Shown: piece by piece, positions 51,680 through 62,000 of the stretch
Numbering within the stretch: the first letter of the stretch is position 1
How the letters are laid out: each line of letters opens with the position of its first letter
Assembly (NCBI GenBank): GCA_022841325.1
Contig: JALHRS010000015.1
Location: forward strand, 25,432 to 89,431
Reading direction: 5' to 3'
Source of the DNA: Lysobacterales bacterium
GTDB lineage: Bacteria; Pseudomonadota; Gammaproteobacteria; Xanthomonadales; SZUA-5
DNA length: 64,000 nucleotides
Position numbers and translations under genes: made by a program
The notes under the pieces: model-generated
Seen by the model: the letters and a program-made list of their open reading frames with translations, nothing else
Told to the model about the DNA's origin: nothing
The model's database searches: none

Positions 51680-53395
51680 ATGAAATGGTTCATCCGACGC
51701 GTCATCAAGAAAGGCAAGGGCAGCATCCAGGTCGAGGAGGAGATTCACTTCGGCGAAACCCTGACCATCGGTCGTGCTGCCAACCAGGCCATTTTCATCA
51801 ACGATCTACGCGCCGCCCTGGAGCATGCGCGCGTGGTCGCGATGGGCAGCGGCCGCTATCGCATCGAGTCGCTGGTGGCATCGGGCGTGCGCATCAACGG
51901 TCAGTTCGAGCACACGGCCACGGCCACTGCCGGCACCCAGATCGAAATCGGCAATCTGCGCATCACCCTGGTGGATCCACCCAAGGATTTCGAAGCCGCG
52001 GTCGAAGTGGGGCTGGTCGACAAGTCCGAGGTGGCTGCACGCGAACAGTCCGAGGCCCTGCCGCAGAGCCTGGCCGAAGCCGGCATGAGCAAGCGCAAGT
52101 GGTCCTGGGCCCTGCTCGCCATCACCCTGACGCTGGGTCTGCTGCTGCCGCTGCTGGCGCACTATGTGCCCACCTTCCGCTCGCAGATCAAGAACGTGCC
52201 GGCCGTGGGCCTGAATGCCTGGGAGACCGGGCCGCTGGCCTCGGCGCATCACACCATGGCGAACGATTGCCAGAGTTGCCATGGCACGCCCTTCCAGGTG
52301 GTCCAGGACGACAAGTGCATCGTTTGCCACGCCGGTACCAAGGCCCATGCCGATCCGGTGCGCTACCCGCTGCCGGAAATCGCCGAATCCCGCTGCGCCC
52401 ATTGTCATCGCGACCACAACGGCGACACCGGGCTGATCCGCGCCGATCAGGAGTTGTGCAGCGACTGCCACGAGAATCTGAGCGAGCGCGTCAAGGGCGA
52501 CACCCAACTGACGGATGTCGGCGACTTTGGCAACAACCACCCGCAATTCAAGGTGTTGCTGCCAGCCTGGGATGCGCAAGGACGGTTCACGCCCGAGCGC
52601 GTGAGCATGGACAAGAAGCCGCTGACCGAACAATCCGGTCTGAAATTCCCGCATGCCAAGCATCTGGCCAAGGAAGGACTGAAGACCGCTGACGGCGTGC
52701 AGGTGCTGGACTGCGCCAGTTGCCATCAATCCGAGCCCGGCGGCGCACTGATCGCGCCGATCAACTTCGAGCAGCACTGCCAGTCCTGCCATCGCCTGGA
52801 CTTCGATCTGCGCATGCCCGATCGCCAGGCACCCCACGGCGAGGTGGCGGAAATCCAGTACCTGATTTCCGAGTACTACTCGAAGGTGGCACTGGAAGGC
52901 GGATACGATGATGTCCAGGCGCCGGTTTCGGTACGCCAGCGCCGCCGCCCCGGCCAGCCGCCAGCCAGCGCCCAGGAACAGCGCGAAGCCCTGACCTGGG
53001 CCCGCGACAAGGCCCTGCAGACCACCGACACGCTGTTCCAGAGCCGTACCTGCACGGTTTGCCATACCGTATCCAAGGATCCGGCGGCGACCCAGGCGGG
53101 CTGGGTGGTTGCCCCGGTGCGCGTTGCCGGCAGCTGGTACGAAAAGGCCAGTTTCACCCATGCCAAGCACAGCACCATGGCCTGCGGTGACTGCCACGCA
53201 GCGGAGCTCTCCCAGTTCAGCTCAGATGTGCTGATCCCGGACATCGGCGTCGTAGGCGCCCCGTCCACACAGGCGCCTTTCGCCTGCCGCGATTGCCATG
53301 GCGGCGAGCGTGACCAGCACCTGTTGCAGAGCACCTGCATCGATTGCCACGGCTTCCATCAGGCCGAGATGCCCCTGCACGCCGAGAAGAAATAG
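51680..53395 (+). CDS. FHA-like domain, one membrane span and ten c-type heme sites
   Basis: The 571-residue product has a cytoplasmic FHA-like domain (about 1-110: FGETLTIGRAANQ, INGQFEH) and a membrane span (143-161) preceded by basic SKRKW. A periplasmic part with ten CxxCH heme motifs follows: CQSCH at 197, CIVCH at 213, then CAHCH, CSDCH, CASCH, CQSCH, CTVCH, CGDCH, CRDCH and CIDCH. The positive-inside rule places the hemes outside the inner membrane. The FHA-like domain lacks a fully canonical phosphothreonine set, so its binding is open. It is the expected periplasmic electron carrier of this gene group. A strong hairpin follows the stop. Confidence 0.92.
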   Translation: MKWFIRRVIKKGKGSIQVEEEIHFGETLTIGRAANQAIFINDLRAALEHARVVAMGSGRYRIESLVASGVRINGQFEHTATATAGTQIEIGNLRITLVDPPKDFEAAVEVGLVDKSEVAAREQSEALPQSLAEAGMSKRKWSWALLAITLTLGLLLPLLAHYVPTFRSQIKNVPAVGLNAWETGPLASAHHTMANDCQSCHGTPFQVVQDDKCIVCHAGTKAHADPVRYPLPEIAESRCAHCHRDHNGDTGLIRADQELCSDCHENLSERVKGDTQLTDVGDFGNNHPQFKVLLPAWDAQGRFTPERVSMDKKPLTEQSGLKFPHAKHLAKEGLKTADGVQVLDCASCHQSEPGGALIAPINFEQHCQSCHRLDFDLRMPDRQAPHGEVAEIQYLISEYYSKVALEGGYDDVQAPVSVRQRRRPGQPPASAQEQREALTWARDKALQTTDTLFQSRTCTVCHTVSKDPAATQAGWVVAPVRVAGSWYEKASFTHAKHSTMACGDCHAAELSQFSSDVLIPDIGVVGAPSTQAPFACRDCHGGERDQHLLQSTCIDCHGFHQAEMPLHAEKK

Positions 53396-53418
53396 ATCTC
53401 ATCGGGGGGAAACTGCAT

Positions 53419-53442
53419 GAGCCCGGCAGAATTGCCGGGCTC
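53419..53442 (+). terminator. Hairpin terminator-like structure after the decaheme gene
   Basis: GAGCCCGGCA (53419-53428) and TGCCGGGCTC (53433-53442) form a perfect 10-bp stem with a GAAT loop, 23 bases after the stop. Few T residues follow, so termination may be incomplete or the hairpin may stabilise the mRNA end. Confidence 0.6.
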
Positions 53443-53574
53443 TGTGATGTCAGGATTACGCCGAGGCACACCCGCCGAAGCCGGTTGGTACAGGCAAGAT
53501 TCGAGCAGGCGAGGAATCCCGGCGTCATTGCGAGGCACGTGTATCGGCACGACGCTGCCTAGGGACCATGAACC

Positions 53575-53647
53575 GTAGGTTTGGCTAAGCGCAGCGTGCC
53601 CAACACCGGCGTCCACCGATGGGCACGCTGCGCTTAGCCCAACCTAC
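53575..53647. repeat. Long inverted repeat, GGCTAAGCGCAGCGTGCCCA-type
   Basis: Arms 53575-53602 and 53620-53647 (28 bases each) match inverted with one mismatch around a 17-base spacer. It lies in the 495-base gap 53396-53890, which also holds a CGTCATTGCGAGGCA fragment (53523-53537) of the repeat seen at 12362 and 31934. I see no supported gene in the gap; a small minus-strand frame (53644-53862) has no recognised similarity. Confidence 0.85.
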
Positions 53648-53890
53648 ATTCGCCGATTGACGATCAATGACTTGAGATGAGGGTCCAGCTCAATCCTGCT
53701 CAGACTCTCGTCGCCTGAACGCGGGGTGCGTGTGTCTCGATAGTGATGGGCCTTGCCGACGATCATGGCTGATGGGAGCTTTCGGGATAGCCGGGCCTGG
53801 AAATTCGACAAGCCGCCGGAACCGACTGGATCGGGCAACCTGGCCGCAATTCCCAGCGGCAACCGAAGTTGCCGCTGGGCTCAGGACGGA

Positions 53891-54871
53891 CTATTGGTTC
53901 CGGCTGGCGAAGCGGGCGCGACAGCCGCGATCCACCCACAAACCGCGGCGCGGCGTGTAGCCCCACGACAGACCTTCGATGCAGGGGCTGCTGGAGTACT
54001 GCTCGATCAGCACCGGCGGACCCTGACGGCGGTCCCAGCTGCAGATCGCATAGCGGTTGTCCAGGCTGGAACAATCGACCCAGTAGGCGTTGTACTGGGC
54101 CGGATCGAAGAAGCCGCCGCTCGGCCTGTAGGCTTCAGCAAAAACACCGGCGCAGCCGCGATCAACCCAGATCAGGCCCGGACGCTGTCCCCAGGTTCGG
54201 CCTTCAATGCACAGACTGCTTCCACGCAGCTGCCGCAGCAGTGTTGCCGGTCCGCGAAAGGCGACATTGCACTCGCGATAGCCCTTGATGCTCTGGCAGG
54301 TCATTTCCGGGAGTTGGCCAATGGCGGGCGCGGCTTCGCTGAACTGACCGCGACAACCGTTGGACACCCACACCACGCCGGGGCGATGACCCCAGGTACG
54401 TCCTTCCACACAGCGTATCGACGACAATTGCCGATCAAGCATGGGCGGATTCAGGAAACCGGTCGCACATTCGCGATAGTCGCGATCGTTGGACTCGCAC
54501 AACACGGTTCGACCGCGCGGTGGCAGCGGCGTGACCCAGCCTGGGGTCGTGATCTGGGCTGGCGGCACATTGTTCGGATAGGTGTTGCCATCGACCCGAT
54601 CACGCAAGGACTGCACCATGTCCTGGGTGATCTGGGCATAGGTCCAGCCTCGTGGAATCTGTTCGAGGTAGAACTCGAGCTGATCTTCGGGCAGGGGCCG
54701 ACCGCCGGAAAGCTCACCATATTGCTTTTCGAGCACCCGAATCTGCTCGGGCTGATCGAGTTTGCTCAAGTTCTCGGGCGCGTAGGCCTTTTCGCCCCCG
54801 GTCGTGTCCTGGGCCGCCAGAGGAGCACTGGCAAAGGCCAACAGAATGAGCAGCACACATAGTCTAGTCAT
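53891..54871 (-). CDS. Secreted protein with three DUF3011 repeats
   Basis: The 326-residue product has a signal peptide (LCVLLILLAFASAPLAAQ). After a helical N-terminal part (30-110) come three DUF3011 units, each with Cys residues and the consensus (C)IEGRTWGxRPGxxWVDRGCxxxF. Their cores are RCVEGRTWGHRPGVVWV, LCIEGRTWGQRPGLIWV and PCIEGLSWGYTPRRGLWV. DUF3011 proteins are exported, disulfide-rich and of unknown role. It is on the opposite strand to the electron-transfer genes on both sides and may be an unrelated insertion. Confidence 0.88.
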   Translation of the reverse strand: MTRLCVLLILLAFASAPLAAQDTTGGEKAYAPENLSKLDQPEQIRVLEKQYGELSGGRPLPEDQLEFYLEQIPRGWTYAQITQDMVQSLRDRVDGNTYPNNVPPAQITTPGWVTPLPPRGRTVLCESNDRDYRECATGFLNPPMLDRQLSSIRCVEGRTWGHRPGVVWVSNGCRGQFSEAAPAIGQLPEMTCQSIKGYRECNVAFRGPATLLRQLRGSSLCIEGRTWGQRPGLIWVDRGCAGVFAEAYRPSGGFFDPAQYNAYWVDCSSLDNRYAICSWDRRQGPPVLIEQYSSSPCIEGLSWGYTPRRGLWVDRGCRARFASRNQ

Positions 54872-55136
54872 GGTTCAACTCCCGCAGAAAGGCGCCTGAT
54901 CGAAGGCGCGGCACCGTGATGGTACCGTGCCGCGATGGCAGTTGGGTTGGCCAGGCTCACAACTGCTGCATCCTTGCCGTGGCCCCGTTCAGGACGGTGC
55001 GCGCAGTCATCAAAAAGCGCCAGATCTCACCATTCAGGTCAAGGAAACGACCATTCGTCGTGAAAGCGGGGTTATGATCAGGGCGCCGCAGGGCTCTGGG
55101 GGCCGTACGGCAATGAGAACTTCGGGAGGATGCTCG

Positions 55137-57212
55137 ATGGCATGGGGACGCTTGCAAGGCGTTGGTTTGGGAGTGGCTCTGGCGCTGGTCGCCGGATGCG
55201 GTGGTGGATCGGGCCCCAGTACAACCGGAACGGCGCCGCCCGTCTCGGGCCCCTCGCAGGGATGCAGCGGCAGCTGCGCCACCACCGGCTCTTTCCTCAG
55301 CGCGTCGGACGTCAGCACGATTCTGGCGCAGGCGGTCGCGGAAGCTCAGGCCAATAACGCGCCGGCCACCATTGCCGTGGTCGATCGCGTCGGCAATGTG
55401 CTCGGTGTCTACCGCATGACCGGCAGCCCGGTCACGGTCACCATTCGCTCCGGGCGCCCCGTCGTCGGTGGCCTGGAGAATCTGAAGGTGCCCTCGGAAC
55501 TGGCGGCGATCGCCAAGGCGCTGACCGGCGCCTACCTGTCCAGTGAAGGCAATGCCTTCACCACGCGCACGGCCAGCCAGATCGTCCAGGAGAATTTCAA
55601 TCCCGGCGAGAGCAACGCGCCCTCGGGGCCGCTGTTCGGCGTGCAGTTCTCGCAACTGCCGTGCTCGGATTTCATGACCCGGTTTTCGAGCGCTCAGGCC
55701 ATCGGCGCCGGTCCGCACCGTTCACCGCTCGGTCTGTCAGCCGACCCCGGTGGCTTTCCGCTGTACAAGGATGGCGTGCCAGTGGGCGGCATTGGTGTAG
55801 CCGCGGATCCGGATTACACGCTGGACGTGCGCATTTCCGATCGCGACCGCGACATCGACGAACTGATTGCGCTGGCTGGCACCTTTGGCTTCGGCGCGCC
55901 AGCCAATCGTCGAGCCGACGTGATCACCGTCGACGGCAAGACCTTCCGTTACAGCGATGTCGAATACAGCGATCTGGCTCGCGCCGCCGGCACTGCACCG
56001 GCGCTGTCGACACTGGCCACCGGTGTCGGCCAGGTGATCCGCGTGCCGGCCTACGCCGACGCCCAGATCCGCGCTGGCACCGCCTTTGGAACCGCCGCCT
56101 CCGGCGTGAGACCGGCCGGTTCGGAACTGTCCGACCTCGACGCCTTCGTGGTCGTGGACAACAACAACAACAATCGCTTCGCCATCCGTGCCGGCACCGA
56201 GGGCAACAGCAGCGCGCTGAGTGCCGACGAAGTGCGCACCTTGCTGCGCGAAGCCCTGAAAGTGGCCAATCGGGCCCGCGCCCAGATTCGCCAACCGCTG
56301 GGCACCCAGGCCCGGGTCAGCGTGTCCATCGTCGACAGCAGGGGCCAGATTCTGGCCATCGCCCGTACCCGCGACGCGCCGATCTTCGGTCTGGATGTCA
56401 GCCTGCAGAAGGCCCGTACGGCTGCCTTCTACTCCAATGCGGCGGCCGCAGCGGATCTGCAGAGTCTGCCCAATGCGGTCTATTTCAATGCCGATCTGAA
56501 CGCTGCCGGAGTGCAGTTCCGCACCGTTGCCAGCAGTTCCATCGGTGCCTATGTGACCGCAGTGCGCGACTTCCTGGGACTGCCAGGCGCGCTGTCCGAC
56601 GGCGCCTTTGCCTTCTCCGATCGCGCCGGCGGCAATATTTCGCGGCCCTTCTACCCGGACGGCATCATCGGCGCTCCGCCCGGGCCGTTTTCCAAGCCTT
56701 TCGATTCGTGGAGTCCGTTCTCGGTGGGACTGCAGCTGGATCTGTCCTACAACCAGATCGCACTGCATGTGGCGCATTACCTGAATCAGCGACCGCCGGA
56801 TGGTCTGGCACCGCCGCCGACCGGGCTGGCACTGTTCCTGGATGGCCAGCTGCTGGCACCGGCGCCGACTGCCGCCAATCCGATTCCATTGCCGGACATC
56901 GGTTTCAACTGCAGCGGTCTGCAGCGACTGCCCAATGGCATCCAGATCTTCCCCGGCAGCGTTCCGATCTACCGGGGCGAGCAGCTGATCGGCGGCATCG
57001 GCGTCTCGGGAGACGGCATCGATCAGGACGACATGGTTTCCTTCCTGGGCCTGCACAACGCCGGCGTGGCGCTGGGCGGCACCATCGGCAATGCGCCCCC
57101 GACGCGGCGCGCCGACCAGTTGGTGCCACGCGGAGCCCGCCTGCGTTATGTGCAATGTCCGCAGGCGCCGTTCCTGGATTCCAACGAACAGAACGTGTGC
57201 GAGGGCAAGTGA
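55137..57212 (+). CDS. Lipoprotein with two GlcG/HbpS-like heme-binding-type domains
   Basis: The 691-residue product has a lipoprotein signal (GLGVALALVAGCGGG, lipobox near residue 20) with GGGAGG six bases before the ATG. Two domains resemble the GlcG/HbpS fold: about 60-350 (FLSASDVSTILAQAVAEAQ, TIAVVDRVGNVLGVY, GGIGV) and about 360-680 (LSADEVRTLLREALKVA, VSIVDSRGQILAIAR). The family binds heme or corrinoid in some members. It is longer than single-domain homologues. It precedes the barrel gene by one base, so the two are co-expressed; a role in handling heme for, or as part of, the outer-membrane assembly is inferred. Confidence 0.85.
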   Translation: MAWGRLQGVGLGVALALVAGCGGGSGPSTTGTAPPVSGPSQGCSGSCATTGSFLSASDVSTILAQAVAEAQANNAPATIAVVDRVGNVLGVYRMTGSPVTVTIRSGRPVVGGLENLKVPSELAAIAKALTGAYLSSEGNAFTTRTASQIVQENFNPGESNAPSGPLFGVQFSQLPCSDFMTRFSSAQAIGAGPHRSPLGLSADPGGFPLYKDGVPVGGIGVAADPDYTLDVRISDRDRDIDELIALAGTFGFGAPANRRADVITVDGKTFRYSDVEYSDLARAAGTAPALSTLATGVGQVIRVPAYADAQIRAGTAFGTAASGVRPAGSELSDLDAFVVVDNNNNNRFAIRAGTEGNSSALSADEVRTLLREALKVANRARAQIRQPLGTQARVSVSIVDSRGQILAIARTRDAPIFGLDVSLQKARTAAFYSNAAAAADLQSLPNAVYFNADLNAAGVQFRTVASSSIGAYVTAVRDFLGLPGALSDGAFAFSDRAGGNISRPFYPDGIIGAPPGPFSKPFDSWSPFSVGLQLDLSYNQIALHVAHYLNQRPPDGLAPPPTGLALFLDGQLLAPAPTAANPIPLPDIGFNCSGLQRLPNGIQIFPGSVPIYRGEQLIGGIGVSGDGIDQDDMVSFLGLHNAGVALGGTIGNAPPTRRADQLVPRGARLRYVQCPQAPFLDSNEQNVCEGK

Positions 57213-57213
57213 T

Positions 57214-59004
57214 ATGAGCCTGTGTCTCTCCGCTGCTCTGGCCACACTGCTGTGTCCTCTGGACCTGCCGGCCAGTTCCTTGAACACCATGAGCCCTTTC
57301 ATTGGCAGCTCGCTTCCGGCCTATCTGTACGATCCGAAGAAGTCGGCGCTGGTGCGGCGACGTCCGGGCCATCCGGTGCCCCAGTCGACCGAGCGAGCGG
57401 ATCAGAACCCGAACAACATCGATCCGGCGCCGGTTGACGCCGTCGGTGAGTTCATTCCGGTGCCTGATCGCTGGCGCCTGATGGAAACGCTGGGCTTCAA
57501 GCACCCCTGGTACGACCCTTACAACCAGAACATCTGGAAAGGGGACAAACCTATCGACGGGGAGGACTGGTTCCTGAGCTTGCTGGCAATCTCGGACACG
57601 GTGATGGAACCGCGCTCGGTGCCGACGCCGGTGGGTCCACAAGCCAGTGCGGGTCCCGGGTCTGTAGATATCTTCTCGGGTTTCGATCAGACGATCTTCT
57701 CCCAGACCGTGCTGGCCGGCCTGGTCTATTACAAGGGCAACACCACCTTCAAGCCACCCGAAATCGAGTACCGGCTGACGCTGGCGCTCAACTACAACCG
57801 GGTTGAAGTCGACGATGTGCGCGCACTGACCATCGATCCGCGCAAGGGCCGGGTAAGGGACGACGGCTTCATCGCCTTGCAGGAGGTGTTCGTCGATTAC
57901 CATCTGCGCGATGTGTCGCCCCGTTATGACTTCGATGCCATCCGTGTCGGCATCCAGCCCTTCTCCAGCGATTTCCGTGGCTTCCTGTTCCAGGATCTGC
58001 AGTTCGGCGTGCGTCTGTTCGGCAATCGCGACAACAACAAGAAGCAGTACAACCTGGCCTGGTTCCGACGTGTCGAAAAAGACCTGAATTCGGGCCTGAA
58101 CGACGTCGCCGAAGGCCTGCGCGACGATGACGTCTTCATTGCCAATTACTACTGGCAGGATCTCGGCATTCTCGGCTTCACCTCGCAGGCCACCTTTGCG
58201 TACAACCGCAATCGCGATACCGATTTCTTCTTCGACTCCAACGGCTTTATCCAGCGCCCCTCCTCGCTGGGCGTCGAGCAGCCGCGCGAATACGATGTCT
58301 TCTACCTCGGCTACAACGGAGATGGCCGCCTGGGCTGGCTGAATCTGTCGACCTCGGCCTATTTTGCCTTCGGCAATAACGACAACACTTTCACCGGCGA
58401 AGACAGCGATATCCGTGCCGGCTTCTTCGCCGCCGAGCTGTCGCGAGACTACGACTGGATTCGGCCGCGGCTGTCGATTGCCTGGGCCAGCGGCGACGAT
58501 GATCCTTTTGATGATCGCAGCACCGGCTACGATGCTGTTTTCGAAAACCCGATCTTCGCCGGCGCAGACACCAGCTACTGGATCCGGCAGAACATGCCGC
58601 TGGTCGGCGGTGGTGGCGTCACCCTGGCGACCCGCAACGGCATCCTGCCTTCGCTGCGTTCTTCCAAGGAACAGGGGCAATCGAACTTCGAAAACCCCGG
58701 CCTGCGCCTGATCGGCGTCGGCGCTGACTTCGATCTGACACCGGAATCGCGGGTGTCGGTCAATCTGAACCAGCTCTGGTTCGACGACACCGCGGTGCTC
58801 GAAGTCGCCCGCAATCAAGCGCCCATCGACCGCTCCATTGGCACCGACTTCTCGGTCGCCTGGATCTGGCGCCCCTTCATGTCCCAGAACGTCGTGGTAC
58901 GCCTGTCGGGCGCCTTGTTGGAGCCCGGCGCTGGTCTGGCCGATCTCTACGGCGACGACCATACGTATTACACCGTTCTGGGTAATGTGATCCTGACGTA
59001 CTGA
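57214..59004 (+). CDS. Outer-membrane beta-barrel protein, candidate porin of an electron conduit
   Basis: The 596-residue product starts with a signal-type segment (MSLCLSAALATLLCPLDLPA). It has a long run of alternating amphipathic strands, for example YRLTLALNYNRVEVDDV, GWLNLSTSAYFAFG and ENPGLRLIGVGADFDLT, ending in TVLGNVILTY with a terminal aromatic residue, as expected for outer-membrane barrels. No CxxCH motif is present. It is placed between the lipoprotein and the decaheme surface protein, as porins are placed in porin-cytochrome conduits, but I see no sequence link to MtrB. The ATG follows the lipoprotein stop by one base. Confidence 0.85.
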   Translation: MSLCLSAALATLLCPLDLPASSLNTMSPFIGSSLPAYLYDPKKSALVRRRPGHPVPQSTERADQNPNNIDPAPVDAVGEFIPVPDRWRLMETLGFKHPWYDPYNQNIWKGDKPIDGEDWFLSLLAISDTVMEPRSVPTPVGPQASAGPGSVDIFSGFDQTIFSQTVLAGLVYYKGNTTFKPPEIEYRLTLALNYNRVEVDDVRALTIDPRKGRVRDDGFIALQEVFVDYHLRDVSPRYDFDAIRVGIQPFSSDFRGFLFQDLQFGVRLFGNRDNNKKQYNLAWFRRVEKDLNSGLNDVAEGLRDDDVFIANYYWQDLGILGFTSQATFAYNRNRDTDFFFDSNGFIQRPSSLGVEQPREYDVFYLGYNGDGRLGWLNLSTSAYFAFGNNDNTFTGEDSDIRAGFFAAELSRDYDWIRPRLSIAWASGDDDPFDDRSTGYDAVFENPIFAGADTSYWIRQNMPLVGGGGVTLATRNGILPSLRSSKEQGQSNFENPGLRLIGVGADFDLTPESRVSVNLNQLWFDDTAVLEVARNQAPIDRSIGTDFSVAWIWRPFMSQNVVVRLSGALLEPGAGLADLYGDDHTYYTVLGNVILTY

Positions 59005-59021
59005 ACGCGCGAGAGGCCTGC

Positions 59022-62000
59022 ATGAAGCCCATCACAGCTGTCCTACTGACGCTTTCATCGATTGCGCTCTGCCAGTTTTCCAGCACTGCCACGGCTGCCG
59101 GCGGCGAGACCCCGGTGGATCGGGTCTATGTCACCGCCCCGGACGCGCCACGCAACCAGTCCCAGGCCGCAGCCGATGCCAAGAGCGCCGGCTGCATGAG
59201 TTGCCACAGTCCCATCGACCAGAAATCGATGCACGCCTCACCCGCAGTGGTGCTGGGCTGCACCGATTGCCACGGCGGCGACGCCACCGTTGAGGCTCCG
59301 GCCAGCGCCGGACATGCGCAACCAACTCCAGGTCATGGCCACGACAGCGATTCGGAGCATGGCCACGGCGCCACCGCCTACGCGCCCGACTACCTGGCTG
59401 CGATGGAGCAGGCGCATGTGTTGCCACGCTATCCACAAACCTGGCATTACCCGCGTTCCAGCAATCCCGAACGCACCTATACGCTGCTGAACCGCGAAGC
59501 GCCGGAGTTCGTGCGTTTCATGAACCCCAGTGACCTGCGTATTGCCCATGAGGCCTGCGGAGCCTGCCATCAGCCCATCATCGAAGCTGCCAAGCGTTCG
59601 ATCATGGCCACCGGCGCGATGCTCTGGGGCGGGGCCTCGTACAACAACGGAATCCTGCCCTTCAAGCGCTACATTCTCGGCGAGGGCTACGAGCGTGACG
59701 GCACCTCGGCCATCATCAATGCGCTGGAGCCGGTGACGCCGGCGATGCAGATGCGCGGTGCCCTGTCGCAACTGGTGCCGCTGCCAGCCTGGGAAGTGAT
59801 TCCTCCGGGTGACATCTTCCGGGTTTTCGAGCGCGGTGGCCGGAATATCAACACCACCTTCCCTGAAACCGGATTGCCCAATTCACTGGGGCAGATCCAG
59901 CGTCTCGAAGAACCGGGTCGTCCGGACATCAAGCAGTCCAATCGCGGGCCGGGCACCGGCCAGCGCATTGCGGTACCGGTGATCAATATCCACAAGACCC
60001 GATTGAACGACCCGAACATGTGGTTCATGGGCACCAACGACCAACCCGGCGATTTCCGCAATTCCGGTTGTTCGGCCTGCCATGTGCCCTACGCCAATGA
60101 TCGCGATCCGCGCCATTCCGGTCCCTACGCAGCTTTCGGCCACATGGGTCAGAGTCAGCAGGCCGATCCGACCATTCCCAGGGATCAGCCAGGACACCCG
60201 CTGAAGCACGCCTTCACGCGCTCGATTCCGACCAGCCAGTGCATGAACTGCCACATGCATCAACCGAATATGTTCATCAACACCTTCCTCGGCTACACCA
60301 TGTGGGACTACGAGTCCGACGCGCCCTTCATGTGGCCGGAAGAGCAGCGCTATCCCACCCATGACGAAATGCACGAAGCGCTGGAGCGCAATCCGGAAGA
60401 AGCGGTGATCCGTGGCAAGTGGTCGGACCTGGATTTCGTCAAGGACGTGTCGCTGCTCAATCCGAAACTGAAGGACACCCAGTTTGCCGACTATCACGGT
60501 CACGGCTGGAACTTCCGAGCCATCTTCAAGCGCGATCGCAAGGGCAATCTGCTGGATGCCGAAGGCGCCAAGGTGGACGACGCCGATCCGAAGAAGTTCG
60601 AGAAGGCGGTGCACATGTCGAGCATCCATGTCGACCTCGGCATGCATTGCGTCGACTGTCACTTTGCCCAGGACATGCACGGCAATGGCCACATCGTCGG
60701 TGAAGTGGCCGCCGGCGTGGAGATCCAGTGCAAGGACTGTCACGGCACGCCCGACAAGTACCCGACGCTGATCACCTCGGGCCCCATGGCCAGCAAGGCC
60801 GGCCGCGACCTGTCCAATCTGCGCAACCCGGACGGCGAGAAGCGCTTCGAGTGGATCGACGGCAAGCTGATCCAGCGCTCGATCATGGAAAGCGGATTGC
60901 AGTGGGAGATGTCCCTGGTCAAGGACACCTCGGATCCGGCCAATCCGGCCTACAACGCCAAGGCCGATCGTGCTCACACCATGAGCCGTGACACCGCCAA
61001 CCTGACCTATGGCAAGGATGTGGCACCAGCGGATTACGCCCATGGCGAGGATGAGATGCTGTGCTTCAGCTGCCACACCAGCTGGACCACCAGCTGCGGC
61101 GGCTGCCATCTGCCCATCCAGGCCAACTGGAAGACCGAACGCCATCATTTCGAAGGCGGCGCCACTCGAAATTACGCCACCTACAATCCGCAGGTGGCGC
61201 GTGATGATGTCTTCATGCTGGCCAAGCACGGCGAGGTCAAGGATTACAAATACGCGCCGATGCGTTCGTCGAGCGCGCTGATCCTGTCGTCAACCAATTC
61301 CAACCGCGAGCGCATCTATATCCAGCAGCCGCCGATCGCCGCATCCGGTTACAGCTCACAGGCTTTCGCTCCGCACTATCCGCATACCGAACGCCGCACC
61401 GAGACCAAGACCTGCACCGATTGCCATCTGTCCGAGCAGAACGACAACAACGCCATCATGGCGCAGCTGCTCGGTCAGGGCACGCGCTTCATGGACTTCC
61501 TCGGCTTCAACGCCTGGGTCGGTGGCGATGGTGAAATCAGCGCCATCCGTGTCACCGAATGGGATGAGCCGCAGGCGGTGGTCGGCAGCTATCTGCATCG
61601 CTATGCCTATCCGGACTGGTTCAAGAAGCATGAAGACAATGGCCAGCAGCTGACCGAGGGCTATGACCACTCCGCCGGTTATGCCAACTGCCTGCAGATT
61701 CGCGGCGAATATGTCTACGTGGCCGAAGGCAGCAAGGGCATTCGGGTCTACGACGCGGCCGGCATCGCCAACAAGGGCGTCAGCCAGCGGATCATCACCG
61801 CACCGTTCTCACCGCTCGGTCACGACACCCATATCGACAGTGCCAACGCCACCTGCATCGTGCTGCCGACCACCCAGCCAGTGCAGCCCTCGCGCAACGA
61901 GGGCGACCTGATGCGCAAGGTCAATCTGGAGCAGCCCACGCACCCGATCTACCGCTATGCCTTCGCCACCGATGCCGTAGAGGGCCTGATCCTGATCGAC

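Noticed and set aside
53644..53862. Small minus-strand frame of 72 codons
   Set aside because: Its sequence looks fairly natural but has no recognised similarity and no convincing ribosome-binding site; noted only in the gap description.
56905..58962. Long open frame antisense to the beta-barrel gene
   Set aside because: It spans two well-supported genes on the other strand and has no recognisable motif.
57214..59004. Naming the barrel MtrB
   Set aside because: I see no sequence feature specific to MtrB; only size, barrel character and context agree, so it is left unnamed.
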